Assembly: GCF_001315105.1 (NCBI RefSeq)
Contig: NZ_BAZR01000005.1
Span: 206,735 to 270,734 of the forward strand
DNA length: 64,000 nucleotides
Reading direction: 5' to 3'
Origin: Paenibacillus sp. JCM 10914
Lineage (GTDB): Bacteria; Bacillota; Bacilli; Paenibacillales; Paenibacillaceae
The notes beneath the pieces were generated by a model. It saw nothing but the letters and a program-made list of their open reading frames with translations, had not been told where the DNA came from and did no database searches. Position 1 is the stretch's first letter, and each line of letters begins with the position of its first letter. Shown piece after piece: positions 36,603-45,380 of this stretch. The translations under genes were made by a program, and so were the position numbers.

Positions 36603-36645
36603 GAAGACTGCCCTTAATGTGTGACATTAAGGGCAGTCTTCTTTT
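36603..36645 (+). terminator. intrinsic terminator after csp
   Basis: A perfect 17-bp stem beginning GAAGACTGCCCTTAATG, with a five-base loop, is followed by TTTT. Confidence 0.9.
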
Positions 36646-36689
36646 ATAAGGCGGTTCTATTCTATGACAAGAACTAAGGAGGAACGTTC

Positions 36690-36926
36690 ATGTATTCGCG
36701 TAAAAACTCTATGGAGAGTATTCCTGAAGAAATAACGGAAGTCTGGGCATGCACGACGGAAGACTGCAAAGGGTGGATGCGGGACGATTTTGCGTTCGAC
36801 ACGGAGCCAGTATGCCATTTGTGTCATTCCCCTATGGTCAAGGAATCCAGAACTCTGCCCCAGCTTGTCAACACCAACAAACAGCAGAAATCGCTAAGCA
36901 AGGGAATTCAGATTGAGCGAAAATAG
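36690..36926 (+). CDS. ydjO: YdjO-type cold-inducible small protein with four cysteines
   Basis: The 78-residue protein matches YdjO of Bacillus: VWACTTEDCKGWMRDDFAF...EPVCHLCHSPMVKESRTLPQLVNTN. Two CxxxxC/CxxC pairs suggest a zinc ribbon. AAGGAGG sets the ATG. In Bacillus the family is associated with cold induction, and the position directly behind a cold shock gene fits. The molecular role is unknown. The C-terminal KQQKSLSKGIQIERK is a species-specific tail. Confidence 0.88.
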   Translation: MYSRKNSMESIPEEITEVWACTTEDCKGWMRDDFAFDTEPVCHLCHSPMVKESRTLPQLVNTNKQQKSLSKGIQIERK

Positions 36927-37127
36927 CAGCTAATACCTAGAGAAAGCGCTGGGACTACACGCCATTTGATTGATACTTGATACTAACCCAACTGGATTTA
37001 TTGTTTATTTATAAATCCCTCCTATTCGTGTTTCAGGATGAGGAGATTGGTTAGATATACAGTGTACCCTGACATCAAGAGTCAGATTTTCTTGTCCAGG
37101 GGCCAAAATTCAAAGGAGTGAAATGCA

Positions 37128-37301
37128 TTGAACACGCAAACCGAGGTACTGAAGCGCAACATCGACAACATGATTATCCAGGACAACCAAGAGGGACTGA
37201 ATGATCAGGAGAAGTTCATCATGCAGAAGCTGATGCGCGAGAAATATCAACAAGAGCATGAAAGTAAACAGGAACAGCGTGAGCAAGACAAGGAAGAATA
37301 A
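37128..37301 (+). CDS. 57-residue charged helical protein of unknown function
   Basis: AAAGGAGTGAAATGCA precedes a TTG that opens MNTQTEVLKRNIDNMIIQDNQ and ends in a strongly charged helix (QEHESKQEQREQDKEE). No cysteine, signal or membrane segment is present. The good ribosome site, codon use like its neighbours and a strong terminator 75 bp after the stop support a real small gene. I do not recognise the family. Confidence 0.7.
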   Translation: MNTQTEVLKRNIDNMIIQDNQEGLNDQEKFIMQKLMREKYQQEHESKQEQREQDKEE

Positions 37302-37377
37302 GACGGTAACCGTTTCATATAAGTATCACAATTGAAACGATGCCCCAGTCACGGCTTGAAGATTGAGGCAAAGACAG

Positions 37378-37429
37378 AAAAAGGCATGGATTGCAGCTGG
37401 ATATCAGCTTGCGATTCATGCCTTTTTTT
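37378..37429 (+). terminator. intrinsic terminator after the 57-residue protein
   Basis: AAAAAGGCATGGATTGCAGCTG pairs with the complementary arm ending CATGCCTTTTTTT, with few mismatches. The opposing A and T runs make it potentially bidirectional. Confidence 0.88.
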
Positions 37430-37564
37430 GGTTTACCCGAAAAATGAAGCCCTATAAACGAAATCTGAAACCTTACAGTTGAGGGGCGTTGTGGATACAA
37501 TATTATCAGATAGCTTGTAAGGGTTTACACCATATCAGACAGGCTCAACATGGAGGTCGTGATC

Positions 37565-38563
37565 ATGCAGAATCAGCTCAATGGTAAATCTCCCGAAACC
37601 GGCACAGCTGCGCTAAGGAAGCCTTCTGAACCTGGGAGGGGCAATAAGCTTGCCCGAGACCAATGGCTGCGAAAGTTCTATAGCCAGCGGCATCTACAGA
37701 TTATGGCACTGCTCGGTGTTGTGTGGTTGTTCATCTTCCACTACATCCCGATGTACGGCGTAATCATCGCATTTAAGGAATTCAATATCGTCAAATCCAT
37801 TGGAGAAGCACCCTGGGTTGGGCTGACACATTTCAAGGAGTTCTTCGCCAATGATGACTTTGCCACAGTCATGAAGAATACGCTTGGGATCAGCTTACTG
37901 AAGTTGTTTATCGGATTTCCGCTTCCGATCATATTCGCGTTATTTCTGAATGAAGTCCGTTCCGTGCGTTATAAGCGCACGATCCAGACGATTTCATACC
38001 TGCCCCATTTCTTATCTTGGGTCATTCTGGGCGGGATTCTGATGACGTTCCTGGCAGACGTGGGTGTTATCAATAAAATTTTGCTCACCCTGAATCTGAT
38101 TACGGAGCCCATCACGTATTTGGCGGAGCCGCAATATTTCTGGACGATTGTCATTACGTCGGATATTTGGAAAGAGCTGGGATGGTCCGCTATCATTTAT
38201 CTGGCCGCTATCGCAAGCGTCTCGCCTGAAATGTATGAGGCTTCCACGATTGACGGAGCTGGGCGTTTTCAGAAGATGTGGTATATTACGCTCCCAAGCA
38301 TCAAATCGACGATCTCGATTCTGTTCATCCTGGCGATGGGCGGCATGCTCAACTCCAACTTTGACCAGATCCTGGTGCTTCGCAACACGCTGAATGAGAG
38401 TGCGAGCAATGTTATCGATATCTTCGTATACAACACGGGAATTCAGAACGGTCGCTATTCTTACGCACAAGCCGTCTCCCTGTTCAAATCCGTGATTGCC
38501 ATCGTCTTGCTGTTGATCGCTAACCAGGTAACCAAAAAATTGAACGATACCTCATTATTCTAG
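37565..38563 (+). CDS. polysaccharide ABC importer permease, LplB type
   Basis: TGGAGGTCGTGATC sets the ATG of MQNQLNGKSPETG; an in-frame ATG 15 bases earlier overlaps this ribosome site. The ~332-residue protein has a hydrophilic N-terminal tail, then six helices opening ALLGVVWLFIFHYIPMYGVIIAFKEFNIV, and the EAA loop EMYEASTIDGAGRFQKMWYITLPSIKSTIS. It heads the second importer cassette of the window, with the order permease-permease-binding protein, unlike the first cassette, where the binding protein leads. Confidence 0.94.
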   Translation: MQNQLNGKSPETGTAALRKPSEPGRGNKLARDQWLRKFYSQRHLQIMALLGVVWLFIFHYIPMYGVIIAFKEFNIVKSIGEAPWVGLTHFKEFFANDDFATVMKNTLGISLLKLFIGFPLPIIFALFLNEVRSVRYKRTIQTISYLPHFLSWVILGGILMTFLADVGVINKILLTLNLITEPITYLAEPQYFWTIVITSDIWKELGWSAIIYLAAIASVSPEMYEASTIDGAGRFQKMWYITLPSIKSTISILFILAMGGMLNSNFDQILVLRNTLNESASNVIDIFVYNTGIQNGRYSYAQAVSLFKSVIAIVLLLIANQVTKKLNDTSLF

Positions 38564-38581
38564 GAGAAGGGAGCTGCAATC

Positions 38582-39463
38582 ATGCTTAAACGCAGAACGA
38601 AAGGTGAAGCGTTCTTCGATCTATTCAACAACTTCGGCATGCTGATCGTATGCTTTCTAACCATATATCCCATCTGGTATGTACTGATCAACGCCTTCAA
38701 TGACGGGCAGGATGCGATGCGAGGCGGCATTTACTGGTGGCCGCGCATATTCAGCCTTGAGAATTTCGTCGCCGTGTTCCAGAGCTCAGGCATTATGACG
38801 GCTATGGGCATCACGGTGGCCAAGACGTTAATTGGCGTGGTAGTGCATGTTCTCTTCACGGCCATGGTGGCCTATGCCTTATCACGCAAAGGATTGATCT
38901 TCGGTAAATTTTATATCTTTATGGGAACGGTCACGTTGTTCTTCGGCGGCGGATTAATCCCGACGTTTCTGCTGATCAAGGATTTGCATATGCTCGACAG
39001 CTTCCTGGTGTACATCATTCCCGCAATGTTCAGCTTTTTCGATCTCATTATCTTCATGACCTTCTTCCGCGAAATTCCCGAGGGTCTTGAGGAAGCGGCC
39101 CGGATTGATGGAGCGAACGATTGGGCGATCTTCTTCCGGGTTGTACTTCCGGTTTCAATGCCGGTTATCGCGACGATCTCCCTCTTTCATGGGGTATATC
39201 AATGGAATGATTATTTTACAGCCCTTATCTATGTCAACAATACGGATTTGCACCCGATTCAGACGTATCTGTACAGGGTTGTTGCGCAGTCCAGCTCCAA
39301 TCAGATGTTGGCCCAAATTCCGAGCGGGGTGACCAAGTCGGTTACATCACAGTCGATTAAGATGGCGACCATGGTGGTTACTACCGCGCCGATCGTGTTC
39401 GTCTATCCGTTCTTGCAGCGTTATTTCGTGAAGGGCATGATGATCGGCTCGATCAAGGGTTGA
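38582..39463 (+). CDS. polysaccharide ABC importer permease, LplC type
   Basis: The 293-residue second channel subunit has six helices and the EAA loop GLEEAARIDGANDWAIFFRVVLPVSMPVIATI, ending KGMMIGSIKG as is usual for the group. GAAGGGAG precedes the ATG, 18 bp after the first permease. It pairs with the preceding permease and the lipoprotein that follows; no ATPase gene is present. Confidence 0.94.
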   Translation: MLKRRTKGEAFFDLFNNFGMLIVCFLTIYPIWYVLINAFNDGQDAMRGGIYWWPRIFSLENFVAVFQSSGIMTAMGITVAKTLIGVVVHVLFTAMVAYALSRKGLIFGKFYIFMGTVTLFFGGGLIPTFLLIKDLHMLDSFLVYIIPAMFSFFDLIIFMTFFREIPEGLEEAARIDGANDWAIFFRVVLPVSMPVIATISLFHGVYQWNDYFTALIYVNNTDLHPIQTYLYRVVAQSSSNQMLAQIPSGVTKSVTSQSIKMATMVVTTAPIVFVYPFLQRYFVKGMMIGSIKG

Positions 39464-39555
39464 GTGATGTCGCTCTATTCGCTAGGTAGTATCTCTTGTC
39501 TCTTGGGCAAGGGTTCTATATAATCATATTTCTAAATAAGAAAAGGGGTAAACAC

Positions 39556-41226
39556 ATGAGCAAGATGCTAAAGCCAAAAAGCCTGCTGTTAATGATGTTT
39601 GCATTGGTTATGGCCTTTACTACAGCATGCTCTTCCGGTGGGGATACGAAGACGTCGTCGGAGAAAGAAGCCGAGAAGCCGCCAGCTGAAGAGGCACAGC
39701 TGACACAGGATCAGCCCGGATGGCAAGTTGATACTTCACCAATTACGTTCGATTGGTACATTAACTTCGCCTGGTTCCCGAGCAAGTGGGGAGAGGATAT
39801 GACATCCAAATACGTAACAGAGAAGACCGGAGTTAACGTGAATTTCATCGTTCCGGCAGGAAATGAGAACGAAAAGATGAATACGATGATTGCATCGGGT
39901 TCGTTGCCGGATTTCATTACGCTGGGCTGGTATGAAGACGCTGTCAAGAAGATGATCGAAGGTGATCTCGTACTGCCGCTGAACGAGCTGGCCGATCAAT
40001 ATGATCCGTATTTCTATAAGGTGACTGACCCTGCGAAGGTTTCCTGGTATACGAAGGAGAACGGTAACATTTACGGATATCCAAACGCATCCTCTTCTCC
40101 GAAGGATTACGAGAAATTCAGCGACAATATCTTGTCTAACCAGACGTTCCTGGTTCGTAAAGATATGTATGAAGCGTTAGGCGAACCCGATATGCGCACA
40201 CCGGAAGGATTCCTGAAAGCGCTTGAGGATGCGAAGAAGATGTTCCCTGACGTGAACGGTCAGCCGTTGATTCCATTCGGCCTCCATGACTTCCATGATA
40301 AGGGGAATAGCTCCCTTGAAGGCTATCTGCAAAACTTCCTTGCGATTCCGCAAGACAAGGACGGTAAACTGTATGACCGCAGCACCGATCCGGAGTATAT
40401 AAGATGGTTGAAAACATTGCGTCAGGCTAACGAGAACGGCTTGATGTCCAAAGACATCTTCGTGGATAAACGTCCACAGATGGAAGAGAAGATGGCGCAA
40501 GGACGTTATTTCGCGATGCTATATCAACGCAGTGACATGGCCAACCAACAAAATGCACTGTTTGCTAACGATCCGAACTCGGTCTACATTGCGGTAGACG
40601 GTATGTTTAATTCCAATCTGGATCAACCGACTCTTTCTGGGCCATCGATCTCCGGTTGGACGGTTACATTAATCTCGAAAAATGTTAAAGATAAGGCCCG
40701 TGCGATTCGCTTCCTGGACTACCTCATCTCTGAGGAAGGACAACGTGACACATTCCTGGGCATCAAGGGTGAAACTTGGGACACCATTGATGGCAAGGAT
40801 CAATTCCTGCCTGAAGTGACAGAGCTTCTCCAAAGCGATCGCGGCGCGTTCGATAAGCAATATGGGGCTTCGCACACGTTCTGGATGCTGATGGACAACA
40901 ACGTTACGGCCGCCTGGCAGCCACCAGCAGTTGAGCCGTTCAAACAGTTGGAAGATTGGACTCGTGGCAAAGCGATGAGCTTCTCGCAATTCGACCAACT
41001 GGATCCAGACGGCAACTCCGAAGAGGGCATTATTAACGATAAGGTTATGACAGAGTGGGGCAAGGTATTGCCGAAGCTGATTTTTGCAAAAACGGATGCC
41101 GAATTCGATACCATCTGGAATGAATATCAAGCGAAGCGCGAATCCCTCGGATTCTCGAAGGTTCATGATTTCAGACAGAAGAAATACGAGGAGCACGTGG
41201 CAAAACTGGCGGAGTTTCTGAAATAA
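39556..41226 (+). CDS. extracellular sugar-binding lipoprotein of the second importer
   Basis: AAAAGGGG sets the ATG of MSKMLKPKSLLLMMFALVMAFTTACSSGG, whose signal ends in the lipobox TTAC. The 556-residue LplA-type binding protein shows ITFDWYINFAWFPSKWGEDMTSKYVTEKTGVNVNF at the start of the fold and WNEYQAKRESLGFSKVHDFRQKKYEEHVAKLAEF at the end. It is placed after its permeases and before the YesM/YesN pair that should control it. The ligand is probably an oligosaccharide, not identified. Confidence 0.93.
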   Translation: MSKMLKPKSLLLMMFALVMAFTTACSSGGDTKTSSEKEAEKPPAEEAQLTQDQPGWQVDTSPITFDWYINFAWFPSKWGEDMTSKYVTEKTGVNVNFIVPAGNENEKMNTMIASGSLPDFITLGWYEDAVKKMIEGDLVLPLNELADQYDPYFYKVTDPAKVSWYTKENGNIYGYPNASSSPKDYEKFSDNILSNQTFLVRKDMYEALGEPDMRTPEGFLKALEDAKKMFPDVNGQPLIPFGLHDFHDKGNSSLEGYLQNFLAIPQDKDGKLYDRSTDPEYIRWLKTLRQANENGLMSKDIFVDKRPQMEEKMAQGRYFAMLYQRSDMANQQNALFANDPNSVYIAVDGMFNSNLDQPTLSGPSISGWTVTLISKNVKDKARAIRFLDYLISEEGQRDTFLGIKGETWDTIDGKDQFLPEVTELLQSDRGAFDKQYGASHTFWMLMDNNVTAAWQPPAVEPFKQLEDWTRGKAMSFSQFDQLDPDGNSEEGIINDKVMTEWGKVLPKLIFAKTDAEFDTIWNEYQAKRESLGFSKVHDFRQKKYEEHVAKLAEFLK

Positions 41227-41269
41227 GATGTGATCATATCTCAAGCAAGATGTGATGCCTAGCGCTCAT

Positions 41270-41312
41270 AAGGTACTCTATTATTTGAATTTCAAATAAT
41301 AGGGTGCCTTTT
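41270..41312 (+). terminator. intrinsic terminator after the second importer
   Basis: AAGGTACTCTATTATTTGAA pairs with TTCAAATAATAGGGTGCCTT with virtually no loop, followed by T. Confidence 0.85.
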
Positions 41313-41421
41313 GACGCATCCAGCGATAATATAGGGGAGAGTAATCTTAACGGGGCCACGGGCGCTCTTTTGTATCTGCCCCTCCTCGAATATAAGCTCA
41401 TTAACAGGAAGTGACCCCATT

Positions 41422-43344
41422 ATGATGCAACGAATGGCATCGTTCATTCAATCATTTATGTATTGGTTCGAACGCAGATCGATGCAGAGTCGTCTGGTTG
41501 CGGCCTATATTGTCATACTGCTGATTCCGAGTATTATCGTTTCGAATTATTTCTTTCAACAAATCAAAGATACGTATATTAAGGATGCACTGAACCAGAA
41601 CTCGTTCCTGCTGGAGATTGAGAAGCTGAATATGCTGAACCAGATTGAGGCGATTGACACCGCCGCACAATTGTCCACGAGTAGTCAGGAGATTAAAGAC
41701 TATTTAATCAGTGAGGGGCTGGATGCGCCAGAATTGCTGGAATTCCGGCGAGGTCCCTTTGAGGATATCGAGGCAATTCAGACCAACAACCCTAATATAG
41801 CGCATTTACGCATTTTTACCGGCAATACCAAAACGACGGAGTTATGGCCGATCATTTTTCGCGAGGATAGAATCCGCTTCGAACCGTGGTTTGAGGAGAT
41901 GAAGCAAAGCGACGACGGCGAGTTGTGGGTGTTCAGTCACAATGATCCGGATATTTTGCAGCGTTTCGCCACGGCTGCATCGGAGGATATGCCCAAAGTA
42001 TCGCTGATTCGGCATGTGCAGGATAGAGATGATCACGGGCTGCTGCAAGTGGATATGCTGCTGCGACATTTTGCCCCGAAGACCTTTGCCGGCATTCGTG
42101 ACGAGAGCTCCCAGATGGTCATTGTCGACCGGGAAGGAACGCTGTATATGGATCGCCGCCAATCGTTCATGGGCACGTATGATGGACTTCGTGAGGAAGT
42201 GGGGGCACAGTTCAGCCTCCTTCAGAGTCAGGCCGGAGAGGAAGCGCAAGTGATGCATGCCGAGTTCAGTGTGAATGGCGCTTCTTTCCTACTCATTTCG
42301 ACCCCGGTGGAGCGGCTGCAAGCCCATGTGTTGAACGTGGTATCGCTGGAAGGTGCGCTGCATCAGGTATCCATGGCGCAGCGTCAGATTATCGCGGTGA
42401 ATATCGGGCTCATCGTTCTGTTGTCTGTGATAACCTACTATCTCAATTCCATCATATTGAAGAATCTTCGCCGACTCACGGATTCGATGAAAAAAGTGCG
42501 TAAAGGGGAAGTTACGACAGGCATCGCTATTCGCGGTGGGGGAGAGGTAGGTGAACTTGCCCATCATTTCAATAAATTGATGCGTACGATTAATGAATTG
42601 ATTGCGCAAGGGATTCAGAAGCAAGCGGTAACGAAGGAAGCGGAGCTGCGGACGCTGCATAGTCAGATCGATTCGCATTTCTTATATAACACGCTGGAGA
42701 ATATTAAGATGCTGGCCGAGATTGAAGGGCAACGGACGATCTCGGACGCGTTGACCTCGCTTGGAGGAATGATGCGTTATAACTTCAAATGGTCCGGCGA
42801 ATACGTGAAGCTGAAGGATGAGATCCGTCATATTCGTAATTATATCGATGTCATGAATATTCGCTTTGATGATCCGATTCAGCTGGAGTTGAACATTCCT
42901 GTCGAATACATGGAGCTTGAAGTGCTGAAGATGTCCTTACAGCCTATTGTCGAGAATGCTGTGAAGCACGCCTGGCCCGACTCTTCGGATCTGGAGAAGC
43001 GTGTACGGATCGATGTGACGGCATGGGAAGACGATTTGATTACCATTCATGTGACGGACAATGGGCAAGGCATGGAGTCTTATCAGCTTGGCAGGTTGAA
43101 CGAGATTCTGCGGACGGCAGACACGGCGGATCTGCCGCACGGAGATTATGGGCGAGGCGGACAGCAAGTGGAAGGCATCGGTCTCCAGAATGTGCATCAA
43201 CGAATCCGATTGTTCTATGGAGAGCATTACGGACTTAAGGTGAGCAGTGAGGAGGGGGAATTTACGCAGATCATGATGAAGTTCCCCAAAGTTCTGCTAA
43301 CAGGAGGCGGTAATGGACATGAGAAATCTGATAATCGTAGATGA
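41422..43344 (+). CDS. YesM-type sensor histidine kinase
   Basis: The 640-residue kinase has a transmembrane helix near residues 25-45 and a large extracytoplasmic region, followed by a second helix (IIAVNIGLIVLLSVITYYLNSI, ~325-350) and a HAMP domain. The His-kinase block LRTLHSQIDSHFLYNTLENIKMLAEIEGQ and an ATPase domain (LQPIVENAVKHAW, DNGQGM, GIGLQNVHQRI) complete it. This is the YesM/LytS-like class that senses carbohydrates outside the cell. Its end overlaps the response regulator gene by 32 bp, so the two are translated together. It adjoins the second importer cassette. Confidence 0.94.
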   Translation: MMQRMASFIQSFMYWFERRSMQSRLVAAYIVILLIPSIIVSNYFFQQIKDTYIKDALNQNSFLLEIEKLNMLNQIEAIDTAAQLSTSSQEIKDYLISEGLDAPELLEFRRGPFEDIEAIQTNNPNIAHLRIFTGNTKTTELWPIIFREDRIRFEPWFEEMKQSDDGELWVFSHNDPDILQRFATAASEDMPKVSLIRHVQDRDDHGLLQVDMLLRHFAPKTFAGIRDESSQMVIVDREGTLYMDRRQSFMGTYDGLREEVGAQFSLLQSQAGEEAQVMHAEFSVNGASFLLISTPVERLQAHVLNVVSLEGALHQVSMAQRQIIAVNIGLIVLLSVITYYLNSIILKNLRRLTDSMKKVRKGEVTTGIAIRGGGEVGELAHHFNKLMRTINELIAQGIQKQAVTKEAELRTLHSQIDSHFLYNTLENIKMLAEIEGQRTISDALTSLGGMMRYNFKWSGEYVKLKDEIRHIRNYIDVMNIRFDDPIQLELNIPVEYMELEVLKMSLQPIVENAVKHAWPDSSDLEKRVRIDVTAWEDDLITIHVTDNGQGMESYQLGRLNEILRTADTADLPHGDYGRGGQQVEGIGLQNVHQRIRLFYGEHYGLKVSSEEGEFTQIMMKFPKVLLTGGGNGHEKSDNRR

Positions 43345-44896
43345 TGAGAAGAATATACGAAACGGCCTTAGTATGATGATCGAACGGGAGTTTCCGAATC
43401 AGTATCAGATTCGGATGGCAGCTCAGGGCCAGGAAGCGCTGGATATGTTCCGGAAGGATCCGGCCGAGGTTGTGATTACCGATATTCGGATGCCGGTCAT
43501 GGACGGCATCACGCTCATTGAATCGCTTGCCGGACTAGCGGGAACGACCGAGGTGAAACCGGTCTTGATTATCCTCAGCGGGTATGATGATTTTGAATAT
43601 GCCAAAGCAGCGATCCGGTATCAGGTAAAGGAATACCTGCTCAAGCCGATTCGGCGCGACGAACTGTTTACCGCACTGCGCAAGACAGAAGAGACGCTGC
43701 AGTGGCAGGCGGACATCCACCAACGGATGGCGAGCGGCGAGACATACTTGCAGCAGTTGCAGGCTCATGCACTCAAGGAACTGCTGGAGCAGCCGCGAGA
43801 TACGGCTATCGATTTAGAAGCAGCGTCAAGGGCGATCGGTTTCGAGCAATACGTTAAGCCGTTCCGAGTTGCTGCGATAAAGTATAAATATGAAGATGGC
43901 AATACGATGAATAAGGAGGAGCTCAAGCAACTCATCGATTGCGTCATGGAAACCTCAGAGGAACGAAACGGTGGCAACTGCTTCGATTCCAGTGGTCGGC
44001 TTGTACTTATTGGACGCTCCGAACGCTGGTGTGCGGATTTGGCTGAGAAGTTCAAGGAACGCGAAATGGACGGACTTTTTATCGGCATCAGTGAGGAAGG
44101 CACACGTATGGAGCATATCCGCAAGGGCTACGATCAAGCGCTGAAGGCCTTGGGTTATACCTTTGTACATCCGAATGTGAAGCAGGCATCCTATCAGGAG
44201 CTGCACGAGCAGCTTAACATGTATCCCATTCCCGAGGATCATCTCCGCAGGCTTGGCAATATGCTCGGAACAGACCGTGAACGGGAGATCAAATTGCTGT
44301 TGCTCGAGATTTTTCATATCCCGGATATGCCGCACGTGGATGTATCGTATTTAGAACAAGTGAGCACACGAATCAACGAGCAGATTCTGGATGAAGTATT
44401 TCGTATGTATGGTGAGTCGATGGTGGAGGTATTGAAGCTGTACCGTAAGGTGGGAACGATGGACAATCATCGTCATTTCCATGCCTATTTCAGAAATCTG
44501 GAGCATCTTCTGTTGAGTGTGAATGAATATGTGAAGAGCATCCGTTCTGCTCATAGCGAGCATTCCGAGATGAAAGCTGCCGTGACTTACATGGAGGCGA
44601 ACTACCATAAGCCCCTGAATATGGCGATGGTCAGCAATCACGTATCCTTGAATTATTCTTATTTCAGTGAAGCATTCAAGGCTCACACCGGTGAGAACTT
44701 CGTCTTATATCTGAAGAAGCTCCGCATCTCCAGGGCGAAGGAACTGCTTCATAGCAGTAACCTGAAGCTTGCGGATATCGGTAAGCAGGTCGGTTTCGAG
44801 AATATGAAGCAGTTCTCGCGGGTGTTCAAGGAGCTTGAAGGCATCTCGCCGCATGAATACCGGCTTAAGGTATATTCAGATGCAGGTAACCGGTAG
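43313..44896 (+). CDS. YesN-type response regulator with AraC DNA-binding domain
   Basis: AGGAGGCGGTA precedes the ATG. Residues ~4-125 are a receiver with Asp57 in VVITDIRMPVMDG and Lys in YLLKPIRRDE. A long linker of unassigned fold follows, and the last ~100 residues are an AraC double helix-turn-helix (MAMVSNHVSLNYSYFSEAFKAHTGENF and LADIGKQVGFENMKQFSRVFKELEG, then SPHEYR). Phosphorylated by the overlapping YesM-type kinase, it should activate the importer upstream. Confidence 0.95.
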   Translation: MDMRNLIIVDDEKNIRNGLSMMIEREFPNQYQIRMAAQGQEALDMFRKDPAEVVITDIRMPVMDGITLIESLAGLAGTTEVKPVLIILSGYDDFEYAKAAIRYQVKEYLLKPIRRDELFTALRKTEETLQWQADIHQRMASGETYLQQLQAHALKELLEQPRDTAIDLEAASRAIGFEQYVKPFRVAAIKYKYEDGNTMNKEELKQLIDCVMETSEERNGGNCFDSSGRLVLIGRSERWCADLAEKFKEREMDGLFIGISEEGTRMEHIRKGYDQALKALGYTFVHPNVKQASYQELHEQLNMYPIPEDHLRRLGNMLGTDREREIKLLLLEIFHIPDMPHVDVSYLEQVSTRINEQILDEVFRMYGESMVEVLKLYRKVGTMDNHRHFHAYFRNLEHLLLSVNEYVKSIRSAHSEHSEMKAAVTYMEANYHKPLNMAMVSNHVSLNYSYFSEAFKAHTGENFVLYLKKLRISRAKELLHSSNLKLADIGKQVGFENMKQFSRVFKELEGISPHEYRLKVYSDAGNR

Positions 44897-44919
44897 AACG
44901 AACCACAATGAACGGAAAC

Positions 44920-44975
44920 AAAGACACCTTGCTGCTTCTCCAGCGTGATCTGGAATAAGTAGCAAGGTGTCTTTT
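44920..44975. terminator. intrinsic terminator, probably bidirectional
   Basis: AAAGACACCTTGCT pairs with AGCAAGGTGTCTTT; the flanking A and T stretches would serve both the YesN-type gene and the small minus-strand gene. Confidence 0.85.
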
Positions 44976-45016
44976 GGATTGAGTCGTAGGACGTCCGAGG
45001 ATTTATGTAAATCCTC

Positions 45017-45172
45017 TTATGATTGAGCTGCCGTCTCCAACTTGGACAGGGACATTTCGATCTTGCGGGTAATCTCCTTCTGCCATTTCACGTCACCGAG
45101 CTGAATCGCAAGGTTTAACATGTCAAGATAGTCATCGATCTGTAGAGAACAGCGGCGGGAAGTCATATTCAT
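45017..45172 (-). CDS. 51-residue protein of unknown function downstream of a Fur-type promoter
   Basis: The frame reads MNMTSRRCSLQIDDYLDML then NLAIQLGDVKWQKEITRKIEM and stops after KLETAAQS. AAGGAGAG lies about eleven bases before the first ATG (seventeen before the second). The product looks like a compact pair of amphipathic helices with no signal or membrane segment. A strong minus-strand promoter and a perfect Fur-type box lie 112-170 bp upstream with nothing else between, so this is probably the product of an iron-regulated transcript. I do not know its function; a small-RNA role of the transcript is also possible. Confidence 0.65.
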   Translation of the reverse strand: MNMTSRRCSLQIDDYLDMLNLAIQLGDVKWQKEITRKIEMSLSKLETAAQS

Positions 45173-45283
45173 AGGGCAATCGGCTCTCCTTTATATTTTA
45201 AACTCTTCAAGCGAGATGTATGCCTGGTGGATAAGCGCTGGATGCGCCCGGACATTCTCAACGTATTCTCACTTGTCCGGTAA

Positions 45284-45298
45284 TGATAATCATTATCA
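45284..45298. promoter_or_regulatory. perfect 7-1-7 Fur-family box
   Basis: TGATAATCATTATCA matches the core 7-1-7 Fur consensus TGATAATNATTATCA at every position. It lies about +9 to +23 relative to the start predicted from the minus-strand promoter beside it, an ideal repressor position. PerR or Zur cannot be excluded because their boxes are related. Confidence 0.82.
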
Positions 45299-45312
45299 TG
45301 TGCTTGATTCCC

Positions 45313-45341
45313 ATTATATAGACTTCCCGCACGGGATGCAA
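45313..45341 (-). promoter_or_regulatory. strong sigma-A promoter overlapped by the Fur box region
   Basis: On the minus strand TTGCAT and TATAAT are separated by exactly 17 bp. The spacer contains the small palindrome CCCGTGCGGG. The predicted transcript begins near 45306 and runs through the Fur-type box into the 51-residue ORF. Confidence 0.75.
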
Positions 45342-45380
45342 GTTACTTCATGCATTTTAACGCAAATGTCTGTTCATGGA

